Positions 9,264-16,631 of a DNA stretch of 64,000 nucleotides are shown here, piece by piece. The stretch is taken from NCBI RefSeq assembly GCF_011759375.1, contig NZ_JAARML010000001.1, forward strand, positions 1,054,001 to 1,118,000. The letters are read 5' to 3'. Position 1 is the first letter of the stretch. Each line of letters begins with the position of its first letter. A model generated the notes under the pieces. It was not told where the DNA came from and ran no database searches. It worked only from the letters and a program-made list of their open reading frames with translations. The translations under genes and the position numbers were made by a program. This DNA is from Paraflavitalea devenefica. GTDB lineage: Bacteria > Bacteroidota > Bacteroidia > Chitinophagales > Chitinophagaceae.

Positions 9264-9854
9264 CTATTTCTTCAGCCCTTCTACCAGGATCATTACCATG
9301 TTATCTTCCAGCATGTTGCCTTCAATTTTCTTTGTGCTGCGGTGCCAGGATTCGATGCCGCTGACCGCATGTAGCATGATGAGTACGGCAGTGGGCGCAT
9401 CAATGGCTTTTATTTCTCCCTTGCGGATACCTTCCTCAATGATGAGGGCAATCCTTTGCCGGTAGGCGCGGCGCTGGCTTTGCATGTTTTGCATGTAGGG
9501 TTCTGTAAGATGTTTCCATTCCCGGTCGCTTACATATACTTCTTCATAATGTTCTATCATTTGACGGATGTGGAACCGCAGAATGGCTTCAATTTTAGCG
9601 ATGGCAGATTGCGGACTATTGTCCACTTCCTCGATATGCGACATAAACTGATTGGCAACCTTGAAACAGATCTCCTGCAGTATCTCCGCTTTTGAGCTGA
9701 TATGGTTGTACAGGCTGGCGGCTTCTACCCCAACGTGCTCTGCCAGGTCGCGCATGGATGTTGCGCTGAATCCTTTTTCACGGAACAGTTTGGCAGCTTC
9801 GGCGATGATGATCTCTTTACGCGTACTGCTCCGGTTGCTTTTAATTTTTGCCAT
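9264..9854 (-). CDS. TetR-family regulator, candidate PaaR of the phenylacetate genes
   Basis: A 196-residue TetR/AcrR protein. The N-terminal helix-turn-helix is GFSATSMRDLAEHVGVEAASLYNHI (quoted in part: SMRDLAEHVGVEAASLYNH), followed by an all-helical ligand domain. The start ATG at 9854 is chosen over a TTG at 9872, which lies at the promoter's -7 box. It is directly upstream of paaE on the same strand. The palindrome CTAACAAATGTTAG in its own promoter recurs in form upstream of paaA, pointing to an autoregulated repressor of the phenylacetate pathway. TetR-type PaaR repressors sensing phenylacetyl-CoA are known in Thermus. The specific role here is inferred. Confidence 0.88.
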   Translation of the reverse strand: MAKIKSNRSSTRKEIIIAEAAKLFREKGFSATSMRDLAEHVGVEAASLYNHISSKAEILQEICFKVANQFMSHIEEVDNSPQSAIAKIEAILRFHIRQMIEHYEEVYVSDREWKHLTEPYMQNMQSQRRAYRQRIALIIEEGIRKGEIKAIDAPTAVLIMLHAVSGIESWHRSTKKIEGNMLEDNMVMILVEGLKK

Positions 9855-9869
9855 ATGCGGGTTAATAGC

Positions 9870-9877
9870 CAAAGATA
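9870..9877 (-). promoter_or_regulatory. Predicted -7 box of the TetR-paaE operon
   Basis: TATCTTTG on the minus strand matches TAnnTTTG and lies 15 nt before the ATG at 9854. The palindromic operator begins 8 nt upstream, within the -33/-7 spacer. Confidence 0.7.
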
Positions 9878-9885
9878 ATGAAATG

Positions 9886-9899
9886 CTAACAAATGTTAG
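9886..9899. promoter_or_regulatory. Palindromic operator CTAAC-N4-GTTAG (TetR/paaE promoter)
   Basis: CTAACAAATGTTAG is a perfect 5+5 inverted repeat located between the -33 and -7 positions of the TetR promoter. The same 5+5 arms with the same 4-nt spacing occur at 38557-38572 in the paaA promoter. This is a typical position and size for a TetR-family operator. Confidence 0.75.
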
Positions 9900-10019
9900 T
9901 GGAAAATATCCTGATTACCGGCGCAATGGATAAAGATTCCGGCTAACGCCTTAGTCAGGCCCAAGCGGTGCCGGGACAATTAAATAATTGTACCGGCTTC
10001 ATAGCTCCGGAATTTCGTG

Positions 10020-10027
10020 TAGGTTTG
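10020..10027 (+). promoter_or_regulatory. Predicted -7 box of the PfkB kinase gene
   Basis: TAGGTTTG fits TAnnTTTG, 43 nt before the ATG at 10070. No TTTG is found at the normal -33 distance. Confidence 0.45.
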
Positions 10028-10069
10028 CACGCCCGATTTTAACAAATATTCTAAATTTCAAATTACGTT

Positions 10070-10996
10070 ATGTCTTTGATTTCTGTAGGTACGATGGCCT
10101 TTGATGCTATTGAAACACCGTTTGGCAAAACAGACCAGATTATAGGTGGTTCGGCCACTTATGTAGCTTATGCCGCCAGTAATTTTGTAAAGCCCATCCA
10201 ACAGGTGTCTATCGTAGGCTTCGATTTTCCGAAGGAAGAGATGGATGAGCTGAGAAAGAGAGGGGTACAACTGGATGGTGTGGAAGTAGTGCCTGATAAG
10301 AAATCTTTTTTCTGGAGCGGCCGGTACCATATGGATATGAATACCCGCGATACGCTGGTAACCGACCTGAATGTATTACTTGATTTTAATCCTGTATTAC
10401 CCGAATCGTACCAGGGCGCTGAGTTCCTGATGCTGGGCAATCTGGACCCTGTGATCCAAAAGAAGGTGATCACCCAATTAAAGAAGCGTCCTAAGCTGAT
10501 TGTAATGGATACGATGAATTTCTGGATGGAGGTGGCCATGCCCCAACTGGAAGAAACCCTGAAACTGGTAGATGTGCTGATGGTGAATGACAGTGAAGCC
10601 CGCCAGTTAAGCGGCCAGTTTTCCCTGGTAAAAGCTGCGAAAACGATTATGAATATGGGACCCAAATACCTGATCATTAAGAAAGGAGAACATGGGGCCC
10701 TGTTATTCCATGGCGACCAGGTGTTTTATGCTCCTGCTCTTCCGCTGGAAGAGGTATTTGACCCCACCGGCGCCGGTGATACTTTTGCCGGAGGCTTTAT
10801 GGGACATATTGCCCGCACCAGGGATATTTCTTTCGAAAATATGAAGACGGCTATTATTGTTGGTTCTGCTATGGCGTCTTACTGCGTGGAAAAGTTTGGC
10901 CCGCAAAGGTTGAAGGAGATCACCCAGGCTGATATTGACGTACGTATACAGCAGTTTGTGAACCTGGTGAATTTTGATATTGAGCTGACACATTGA
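10070..10996 (+). CDS. PfkB-family sugar or nucleoside kinase
   Basis: A 308-residue ribokinase-fold kinase. The N-terminal motif GGSATYVAYAASNF (about residues 25-38) and the C-terminal signature DPTGAGDTFAGGFMG (about 228-242), with the catalytic Asp in GAGD, are both present. It transfers phosphate from ATP to an unknown sugar or nucleoside-like substrate. Single gene ended by a strong terminator at 11043-11085. The exact substrate cannot be read from the sequence. Confidence 0.92.
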   Translation: MSLISVGTMAFDAIETPFGKTDQIIGGSATYVAYAASNFVKPIQQVSIVGFDFPKEEMDELRKRGVQLDGVEVVPDKKSFFWSGRYHMDMNTRDTLVTDLNVLLDFNPVLPESYQGAEFLMLGNLDPVIQKKVITQLKKRPKLIVMDTMNFWMEVAMPQLEETLKLVDVLMVNDSEARQLSGQFSLVKAAKTIMNMGPKYLIIKKGEHGALLFHGDQVFYAPALPLEEVFDPTGAGDTFAGGFMGHIARTRDISFENMKTAIIVGSAMASYCVEKFGPQRLKEITQADIDVRIQQFVNLVNFDIELTH

Positions 10997-11005
10997 GAAG
11001 GCTCT

Positions 11006-11040
11006 TTATAACACGAATATGAAGCGAATTACACGAATTA
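11006..11040. repeat. 35-bp dispersed repeat (copy 1, TTATAACACGAAT family)
   Basis: This stretch matches 29806-29840 at 31 of 35 positions; both begin TTATAACACGAAT and carry CGAATTACACGAATT. It is just downstream of the PfkB stop codon. It contains the internal iteration ACGAATT. Confidence 0.6.
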
Positions 11041-11042
11041 AT

Positions 11043-11085
11043 AAAGAGAACGGGCTGCTTTTCAAGTGCAGCCCGTTCTCTTTTT
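11043..11085. terminator. Bidirectional intrinsic terminator
   Basis: A 16-bp stem (AAAGAGAACGGGCTGC at 11043-11058 with its complement at 11068-11083) and a 9-nt loop, with a T-run on the plus strand and an A-run giving a T-run on the minus strand. It separates the convergent PfkB gene and lipoprotein gene. Confidence 0.88.
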
Positions 11086-11100
11086 AAGGGAATGCGGTAT

Positions 11101-11643
11101 TTATTCCAGCGCTACTCCTACGCTTACGCGTGTACCGTCGTAGAACAGGTTAAGTGCTTTAGGTTTGGCGCCAGCCGGTATTTTATAGACAATACCAGTG
11201 AGGTCTTTTGTTGATTCCGGATCTACGCTTACGCTGCTCCCGGAATGTTGGGTGATATTGTTGTTATTATCCAATGTAAGCCTGGATTCGCTCGCTATAA
11301 AGTAAACGCTATTGCCTCCCATAGCAGTTTTATTGGTTACTTCGAGGTCGAAAGTAAATTCAATGCCTTCGGATTTACCATCGGGGTCCTGCAACGCCAC
11401 GGCCTGGGCATTTTTAACTTTTATAAATGCTTCTTTCTTCTTGCCCAGGTAAACTGTATCGGGCGCAAATGTTACTTTATAGGTTTTAGGCTCATTGGCA
11501 GCAGGTTTACTTTCTGCTTCGGCGGGTTTTTGCTCTGCTGAAGGAGTTGTAGTATCTCCACTGCTCTCTTCTTTGGCTTTGTCTTTACAAGCGAATAAGG
11601 CCATGGTGGCTACTGCGGCGAACGTGATTAATGTTTTCTTCAT
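11101..11643 (-). CDS. Hypothetical lipoprotein
   Basis: A 180-residue protein with a lipoprotein signal (MKKTLITFAAVATMALFAC, lipobox LFAC, Cys19), a Glu/Ala/Pro-rich linker (about 25-52) and a beta-rich C-terminal domain (YKVTFAPDTVYLGKKKEAFIK onward, quoted in part). No known catalytic motif is seen. A -7 box TAACTTTG (minus, 11689-11682) lies 39 nt upstream. Function unknown; probably anchored in the outer or inner membrane. Confidence 0.8.
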   Translation of the reverse strand: MKKTLITFAAVATMALFACKDKAKEESSGDTTTPSAEQKPAEAESKPAANEPKTYKVTFAPDTVYLGKKKEAFIKVKNAQAVALQDPDGKSEGIEFTFDLEVTNKTAMGGNSVYFIASESRLTLDNNNNITQHSGSSVSVDPESTKDLTGIVYKIPAGAKPKALNLFYDGTRVSVGVALE

Positions 11644-11681
11644 TGAAAGATAGTTTTTGATTATTGTTGTTTAACAAGGGA

Positions 11682-11689
11682 CAAAGTTA
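11682..11689 (-). promoter_or_regulatory. Predicted -7 box of the lipoprotein gene
   Basis: TAACTTTG on the minus strand fits TAnnTTTG and lies 39 nt before the ATG. Confidence 0.5.
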
Positions 11690-11745
11690 CATGCCCCCGA
11701 GGATGTCCTTGTTATCAAATTTTTATTTTGACAAATACGTATTAG

Positions 11746-13458
11746 TCACAAACGACGCACCAATGTTACAGTATTTTTTATTTTTTTTGTTTTACCCTGC
11801 AGGTTGAATATTTCAGTAAGTATGACGTACACGCCAACTGGTAAGCGTCGCCGGTTATTATCCAGCCCATCCCAGCGAAATATCCCTTGCATGCCCAGGG
11901 TGGCGCTGCGGGCAAGATGGCGAACGGGCATCCCTGCTGCGTCAAAGATGGTAATGGAAGCTACATAGCCAGGTTCGGTCATCTGGTACCGGATGTTGGC
12001 AAGATCATCAAAACCATCATTATCCGGCGAGAACAGGGACGGTGTAATGGAGACCGTACCCTGGGATTGCAGATCGGCCCTGAACTGGGAGTTTTGAAAG
12101 CCCGGTGTTCCAAAGCCGGTTGTAGCGGCTGCAGACATCCAGTTATGGCTGTCCTGTGTGGATTGGCCATAGTCTATTCTTTCCAAAGCAACACCGTCCT
12201 GCTCACTGAGCAAGGCAAAGTGCCAGTCACGGTGATAATGCAGCTCATCAATGATCTCGCCCTGCTGGCTGGTGATGGCCAGGATGCCCTGATCATCGGG
12301 AAGGGTCGGCAGGGATGCTAATTCTATTATGTCTGCAGGCTCTCTGATGCTAAAACGTTGCCGTAGCCATGCTGCATTCTCTGTGAGTACAAGGTATTGT
12401 CCGGGAAAAAGCAACCGGGAGATGGTGCTTAGTTGCTGTATGCCTGATAAGGCGCCATTCCCGGAACGACCGGCCACGTATAGTTGTTTCAGGTCCACAA
12501 TGCTGCCGCTGCGGTTATATAGCTCAATATAATCGTAACCACCGGATGGCGGATTAAACAGCAATTCGTTGATGATGACCGTCCGGGCAACCGGTGGGGC
12601 AGGCAGCCCGGCCTTTGCCTTGTTGAGCATACCAATCGCATTACCGCTGCAATCCATCACATTTCGCACGGTGAGCTGGTATACCTGGTCTGTTCTGATG
12701 GGCGATGCCAGTTTGAGCATTACTTCATTGAATAGTGGCGACACCGGCTCTGCAGCCACCGGAGCGCCCACAGCATGATCCAGGTGGTAATGACCGGGTG
12801 TTGCCGCCATAGTACTATCCAGCGACTCATCAAATACGACCACGATGGTTACACTGTCAATGGTCCAGGTCCTGAGCAGTGCCGGCGGCAACTGATCACT
12901 GTTGTTCGCATTTACGGAATTTTGCCTTCCGGGCGTACCGCCACTATGGTGTATGGCTGCGGTCCAGTTGCCGGCGCCAGTGCAAGGGTTGCGCGGATCA
13001 ATGATCTCCAGTGCCCAGCCACCTGTTGCTTTTACAGGATTACTGTACCATTGGCCGCTATAAGCAACTGCATGTATGCTATTCCCCTCCGGGGCATAGA
13101 GGGTAATGAGATCCGCCTCGTTGTTCAGTGAAGGGAAGTTACTCACGCCAATTGTTCTGCCGAACTCAGCATAGGAAGACACCGCCGCATTGGGGCATAT
13201 AATGACAAAGCTGTCTGGCTGTATTTCGATGTCGGTATTGATGGTAGCGGTAGAAGTGCCATCACTCAGCTTCCAGCCACGCAGGTTAATAACCCGGGCG
13301 GAGTTGTTTTTTAGTTCTACAAATTCATGATTGGGCAGGCTTACCGGGGGTGCGGGATCGGGTAATAGTTCTGTTATGATGATATCGAACCGTTGGGCAG
13401 TTTGCGCCTGCAGCGCAAGCTGTGGCAGCAACAGTAAAGCAAGCAGTCTTACAGTCAT
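11746..13458 (-). CDS. Secreted lamin-tail-domain protein
   Basis: A 570-residue protein with a signal peptide (about 1-20, ending LQAQT). Two lamin-tail-type beta domains are visible: residues about 25-140 (IIITELLPDP, HEFVELKNNS, GWKLSDG) and about 290-420 (VIINELLFNPPSGGYDYIEL). The C-terminal region carries SPDNDGFDDLANI and FRWDGLDNNRRRLPVGVYV, resembling FlgD/gliding-motility C-terminal Ig-like domains used as secretion tails in Bacteroidota. It is likely a cell-surface or exported protein of unknown role. Transport by the type IX system is inferred from the tail. Confidence 0.82.
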   Translation of the reverse strand: MTVRLLALLLLPQLALQAQTAQRFDIIITELLPDPAPPVSLPNHEFVELKNNSARVINLRGWKLSDGTSTATINTDIEIQPDSFVIICPNAAVSSYAEFGRTIGVSNFPSLNNEADLITLYAPEGNSIHAVAYSGQWYSNPVKATGGWALEIIDPRNPCTGAGNWTAAIHHSGGTPGRQNSVNANNSDQLPPALLRTWTIDSVTIVVVFDESLDSTMAATPGHYHLDHAVGAPVAAEPVSPLFNEVMLKLASPIRTDQVYQLTVRNVMDCSGNAIGMLNKAKAGLPAPPVARTVIINELLFNPPSGGYDYIELYNRSGSIVDLKQLYVAGRSGNGALSGIQQLSTISRLLFPGQYLVLTENAAWLRQRFSIREPADIIELASLPTLPDDQGILAITSQQGEIIDELHYHRDWHFALLSEQDGVALERIDYGQSTQDSHNWMSAAATTGFGTPGFQNSQFRADLQSQGTVSITPSLFSPDNDGFDDLANIRYQMTEPGYVASITIFDAAGMPVRHLARSATLGMQGIFRWDGLDNNRRRLPVGVYVILTEIFNLQGKTKKIKNTVTLVRRL

Positions 13459-13555
13459 TGGTTATGTTTTTCAGCCGACATGACGGTTAGCATGAACCGC
13501 ATTGGAAGGGATGAAAATAAGGATCAAACATTAAATAATAAAATAATGTTTTAGG

Positions 13556-13590
13556 AAGGCAACAAGGCATTGAAGCATCAGGCAACGAGG
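13556..13590. repeat. Dispersed AGGCAACAAGG repeat (copy 2)
   Basis: AAGGCAACAAGGCATTGAAG followed by CATCAGGCAACGAGG is related to 6741-6767. It lies in the 565-nt gap (13459-14023) between the lamin-tail gene and asd. That gap otherwise holds a candidate small RNA and two further dispersed repeats. Confidence 0.5.
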
Positions 13591-13708
13591 GGAAGCGGTG
13601 GCTGTGAATCGTGGGCAGGGGATGGATTTTTGAGAATTTGCAATGAACGCAGGCCATGGTTTAAGAATTGACACTGAAAGCGCTATTTTCTTCTTTTTTT
13701 AATAAAAA

Positions 13709-13740
13709 TTTGTGTATTCTGTATTTGCTGACTACTTTTG
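13709..13740 (+). promoter_or_regulatory. Predicted promoter of the small RNA
   Basis: TTTG (13709-13712), a 20-nt spacer and TACTTTTG (13733-13740) fit the Bacteroidetes consensus at both elements. The expected start of transcription is near 13746. Confidence 0.72.
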
Positions 13741-13745
13741 CCCCT

Positions 13746-13870
13746 CGTTATGCAAAAAATGATGAAACATACAAAGCGCACGAAGAAGCATTCCATACAA
13801 TGGGAAGGTTGAGTACTGCTTTGTATAACAAGATATTCAAAAAGGCCTTCCCCCACAGGAAGGCCTTTTT
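13746..13870 (+). ncRNA. Candidate structured small RNA, about 125 nt
   Basis: The unit has a consensus promoter and ends in a strong intrinsic terminator (13839-13870). Inside, ATACAAAGC (13770-13778) pairs perfectly with GCTTTGTAT (13818-13826), the flanks CTCGTT and AACAAG extend the stem with one mismatch, and TTCCAT/ATGGGAA forms an inner hairpin. A 20-codon ORF starting at 13750 (MQKMMKHTKRTKKHSIQWEG) also fits, so a small basic peptide is possible. A 6S-type RNA (6S-Flavo is of this size) or an unknown regulatory RNA are the alternatives. Homology was not tested. Exact 5' end is inferred from the promoter. Confidence 0.6.
13839..13870 (+). terminator. Intrinsic terminator of the small RNA
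   Basis: AAAAAGGCCTTCC (13839-13851) and GGAAGGCCTTTTT (13858-13870) form a perfect 13-bp stem with a 6-nt loop and a T-run. The sequence is also symmetric enough to act on the minus strand. Confidence 0.88.
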
Positions 13871-13930
13871 GTTTGGGCTTTGCGTAATGAAGAGCAATCA
13901 AGGGGGCCTTTGACAGGCTCCTTTAGATCA

Positions 13931-13961
13931 GGGTGAGCCGCCCTTTGAGGGCGACCCACCC
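13931..13961. repeat. Dispersed hairpin repeat, family GGGTGAGCCG (copy 2)
   Basis: GGGTGAGCCGCCCT and AGGGCGACCCACCC form the same near-complementary arms as copy 1 at 1575-1614, with a 3-nt loop. It is joined directly to a CTTCGACAGGCTCAGGGTGA motif. Confidence 0.6.
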
Positions 13962-13983
13962 TTCGACAGGCTCAGGGTGACAT
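13961..13983. repeat. CTTCGACAGGCTCAGGGTGA repeat (copy 1)
   Basis: A short motif that recurs in related form at 15183-15204 and partly at 13907-13920 (CCTTTGACAGGCTC). Motifs of this type are widespread dispersed repeats in bacterial genomes. Confidence 0.55.
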
Positions 13984-14023
13984 AAGACTTTATTGTTAAA
14001 CATAAACAAGCAATCAACAAACC

Positions 14024-15031
14024 ATGAAAGTTGCAGTAGTAGGCGCCACCGGCCTTGTAGGCACAAAGATGTTACAGGTACTGGCCGAACGTAATTTCCC
14101 CGTAACAGAACTGATTCCCGTAGCATCTGAAAGATCAGTAGGTAAGGAAGTTGAATTCAAGGGTAAGCAATACAAGATCGTCAGCATGACGGATGCCATT
14201 GCCGCCAGGCCTGCTGTAGCTATTTTTTCCGCAGGTGGCAGCACTTCCCTGGAGTGGGCCCCCAAGTTTGCTGAAGCCGGTATTACTGTTATTGACAATT
14301 CTTCTGCCTGGCGCATGGACCCCACCAAGAAGCTGGTTGTTCCGGAGGTGAATGCAGATGCGCTGGGAAAGGATGATAAGATCATTGCGAATCCCAATTG
14401 CTCTACCATTCAAATGGTAGTAGCCCTGAATCCACTGCACAAGAAGTATGGCATTAAGCGTATTGTAGTATCTACTTACCAAAGTGTAACGGGTACCGGT
14501 AAGAAAGCCGTAGACCAACTGATGGGTGAGCGCGCCAAAGCAGAGAAAGGCAGCAACGCTGAGTACCCTATGGCCTATAAGTATCCTATTGACCTGAATG
14601 TGATCCCCCAGATCGATGTATTCCTAGATAACGGGTATACCAAGGAAGAGATGAAGATGGTGAATGAGACGAAGAAGATTATGCGTGATGATGCTATCCG
14701 GGTTACTGCCACTACGGTGCGTATTCCGGTGATGGGCGGACACAGTGAGAGCGTAAATGTGGAGTTTGCAGATGATTACACCCTCGATGAGGTGCGTGGT
14801 TTACTGAGCAATGCGCCTGGTGTGGTACTGGTGGATGAGCCTGCTGCCCAACAATACCCTATGCCGAAGGATGCACACGACCGGGATGAGGTGTTTGTAG
14901 GCCGTCTGCGCCGTGATGAAACACAGCCCAAGACCCTTAATATGTGGGTAGTAAGTGATAACCTGCGTAAAGGCGCTGCCACGAACGCGGTACAGATTGC
15001 AGAATACCTGGTTTCAAAGAAACTGTTATAA
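14024..15031 (+). CDS. asd: Aspartate-semialdehyde dehydrogenase
   Basis: A 335-residue enzyme reducing aspartyl-phosphate to aspartate semialdehyde with NADPH, the branch point to lysine/diaminopimelate, threonine and methionine. The NADP-binding motif GATGLVGTKML is at residues 7-17. The active-site Cys is in NPNCSTIQM (about 128) and the catalytic His in GGHSESVNVEF (about 240). Length is normal for the family. Single gene with its own terminator at 15151-15177. Confidence 0.97.
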   Translation: MKVAVVGATGLVGTKMLQVLAERNFPVTELIPVASERSVGKEVEFKGKQYKIVSMTDAIAARPAVAIFSAGGSTSLEWAPKFAEAGITVIDNSSAWRMDPTKKLVVPEVNADALGKDDKIIANPNCSTIQMVVALNPLHKKYGIKRIVVSTYQSVTGTGKKAVDQLMGERAKAEKGSNAEYPMAYKYPIDLNVIPQIDVFLDNGYTKEEMKMVNETKKIMRDDAIRVTATTVRIPVMGGHSESVNVEFADDYTLDEVRGLLSNAPGVVLVDEPAAQQYPMPKDAHDRDEVFVGRLRRDETQPKTLNMWVVSDNLRKGAATNAVQIAEYLVSKKLL

Positions 15032-15043
15032 GTCATATATAAC

Positions 15044-15109
15044 CCGCAGCGTCCCCTTCGGGAGACACTGCGGAGAATTCAAATTGAAGCGAGAGACGCT
15101 GCGGAGAAT
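15044..15109. repeat. CCGCAG/GAGACGCTGCGG dispersed repeat (copy 1, intergenic)
   Basis: The element starts CCGCAGCGTCCCCTTCGGGA, contains a first stem closing in CTGCGGAGAAT, and ends AGAGACGCTGCGGAGAAT. Related copies lie inside two genes at 51549-51607 and 53392-53448. This copy is in the asd 3' untranslated region. Confidence 0.7.
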
Positions 15110-15150
15110 TTTTTAGAAGTTTTATCAAGGGAACGTATAGCCATTTCCCG

Positions 15151-15177
15151 GTCCCGCTTCGGCGGGACTTTTGTTTT
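15151..15177 (+). terminator. Intrinsic terminator of asd
   Basis: GTCCCGC-TTCG-GCGGGAC is a perfect 7-bp stem with a stable TTCG tetraloop followed by TTTTGTTTT. Confidence 0.88.
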
Positions 15178-15182
15178 AAGGG

Positions 15183-15204
15183 CTTCGACAGGCTCAGCCT
15201 GACA
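15183..15204. repeat. CTTCGACAGGCTCAGCCTGA repeat (copy 2)
   Basis: GGCTTCGACAGGCTCAGCCT followed by GA shares its core with 13961-13983. It also holds a short inverted repeat, AGGCTCAGCCT. It lies between the asd terminator and the DUF2461 stop codon. Confidence 0.5.
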
Positions 15205-15211
15205 CGCCAAC

Positions 15212-15880
15212 TTACTCGTCCAGTGCGCGGTTAAGGAATGCGAGTAAGGGTTGCAGGGCCTCGAATGCTGCTACTGTTTTCTTTACAAGGCCCTCTGAAG
15301 TAAGTTCGCTGTCCTTAATGCTCTGCATGGCCAGCCAGCTTTTGAGTTTCAGGAACTCTCCGGCAGGGTTGTCTTTTTCGAATCCCTGGGGCACACGGGT
15401 GAGCGCTACATCTTCCCCCTGGTATAAATCTCCATATATGCCCTTGAATTTCTTATTGTTGATGATCTTTTTAAATTCATCAAAGCAGTAGTCTATTTCC
15501 TGCCTTATTTTCTTTGTTTCCGGTGGCATGGGCATCCAGAGGCCGCCGCCTACAAAGCTTTCGCCCGGCTCACAATGAAAGTAGTACCCGGCATAGATGG
15601 ATCTTTTACCTCCCCGGTTGATGCTGGCCCCGAAGTTGGTCTTGTAGGGACTTTTATTTTTGGAGAAGCGAACGTCGCGATTGATGCGGAACATACAGCT
15701 TTTGGCAGTCAATTCTTTGATGCTGCTATCCTGTTTGCCCTGTTTATCTATAACGGCCTGGATGAATTGTTCGAAGTTCTTTTTGGCGGCTTCATATTGC
15801 GGGCGGTGGGCATCGAACCAGGATTTATCATTGTTCTTTTTGAGGTCTTTCAGGAATTTAATGGTTGCAGGCAACAGCAT
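15212..15880 (-). CDS. DUF2461 (TIGR02453) family protein
   Basis: A 222-residue protein with the family hallmarks FLKDLKKNNDKSWFDAHRPQ near the N-terminus, CMFRINRDVRFSKNKSPYKT and GGGLWMP in the middle. The ATG at 15880 is chosen because the longer frame back to 15973 runs through a terminator hairpin and adds an unrelated sequence. The family is widespread and uncharacterised. No operon partner is evident. Confidence 0.88.
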   Translation of the reverse strand: MLLPATIKFLKDLKKNNDKSWFDAHRPQYEAAKKNFEQFIQAVIDKQGKQDSSIKELTAKSCMFRINRDVRFSKNKSPYKTNFGASINRGGKRSIYAGYYFHCEPGESFVGGGLWMPMPPETKKIRQEIDYCFDEFKKIINNKKFKGIYGDLYQGEDVALTRVPQGFEKDNPAGEFLKLKSWLAMQSIKDSELTSEGLVKKTVAAFEALQPLLAFLNRALDE

Positions 15881-15925
15881 GGTATACTTTTTATTTAAAG
15901 GTATGTAGCAGTGAGGAGGCAACAA

Positions 15926-15976
15926 AAAAAGATAAGTGGTGTGTAGATGTTCGCTCACATCTGTACACACCACTTA
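15926..15976 (-). terminator. Intrinsic terminator downstream of the HNH gene
   Basis: TAAGTGGTGTGTA (15933-15945) and TACACACCACTTA (15964-15976) form a perfect 13-bp stem with an inner GATG/CATC extension. Read on the minus strand the stem is followed by TCTTTTTTTG. It would end transcripts from ligA and the HNH gene. Confidence 0.88.
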
Positions 15977-15999
15977 TGCTAGTTTACCGGTAGAGGGAT

Positions 16000-16560
16000 C
16001 TAGATCCTACCCCAGTTCTCACCACTTTTAATGCGGTACATGGTCATCTCACTGACCCCATATTTTTCCGCGAGTTTTTTAATGGTGATTTTCCGGTTCT
16101 TGTCTGTAAGGACTTTTTTGATGCTCTTCACCTGATTGGCATTCAGCTTAAGGCCTTCAGTGCGGTTGGCCTGCACTTTTTTGTAAGCGATCTTGGCCGG
16201 GCTGTTTTGCTGGTGACTGATCATTTCTTCCAGTGAAGCCCATTTCAGGTTCTTCACTGTGTTGTCGAGCTTGTTGTGATTCAGGTGAATCACATACTTG
16301 TTTTTCGCCGAAGGTTTGCCGAGGAATAACCGGGCAATTTCACGGTGAATGTAGAGGGTGCCATTGTTTCCGGGTCTGTGCAGGTTCAGTGTCCGGTAGC
16401 CGGTGGTTAATGAACCTTGCAACAATTTACCATCTTCAATAACATCATCTGTGTAGCTGGCTATGCGGCCGTGTGATGACAGCGCATACTTTTTTCTAAG
16501 GTGTTTCCAGCCTGGAAACTGCAAGGGTTTCCACACCTCGTTGGGGAGTTTTTTTATCAT
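16000..16560 (-). CDS. NUMOD4/HNH endonuclease-like protein with C-terminal HTH
   Basis: A 186-residue protein. Residues 1-45 are NUMOD4-like (EVWKPLQFPGW, YALSSHGRIASY). Residues about 70-112 form an HNH-like core (YIHREIARLFLG, VIHLNHNKLDNTVKNLKW). Residues about 135-184 carry a helix-turn-helix (LNANQVKSIKKVL, KLAEKYGVSEMTMYRIKSG). This is the architecture of homing-endonuclease relatives, but it is a free-standing gene 71 nt after ligA. It may act as a DNA-binding or nicking protein. Activity cannot be read from sequence. Confidence 0.82.
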   Translation of the reverse strand: MIKKLPNEVWKPLQFPGWKHLRKKYALSSHGRIASYTDDVIEDGKLLQGSLTTGYRTLNLHRPGNNGTLYIHREIARLFLGKPSAKNKYVIHLNHNKLDNTVKNLKWASLEEMISHQQNSPAKIAYKKVQANRTEGLKLNANQVKSIKKVLTDKNRKITIKKLAEKYGVSEMTMYRIKSGENWGRI

Positions 16561-16631
16561 CGCCTTTTCCTTTTGGCTAAAGTTACAAAAAAAGATATGC
16601 GAAAATCAAATCATTTGTAAGAAAGATTGAA

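Noticed and set aside
13668..13913. 81-residue open frame
   Set aside because: It runs through the promoter and the terminator hairpin of the small-RNA unit and shows no protein-like conservation signs.
15881..15973. Longer start for the DUF2461 gene
   Set aside because: The extra codons run through an intrinsic terminator, and the conserved N-terminus starts at 15880.
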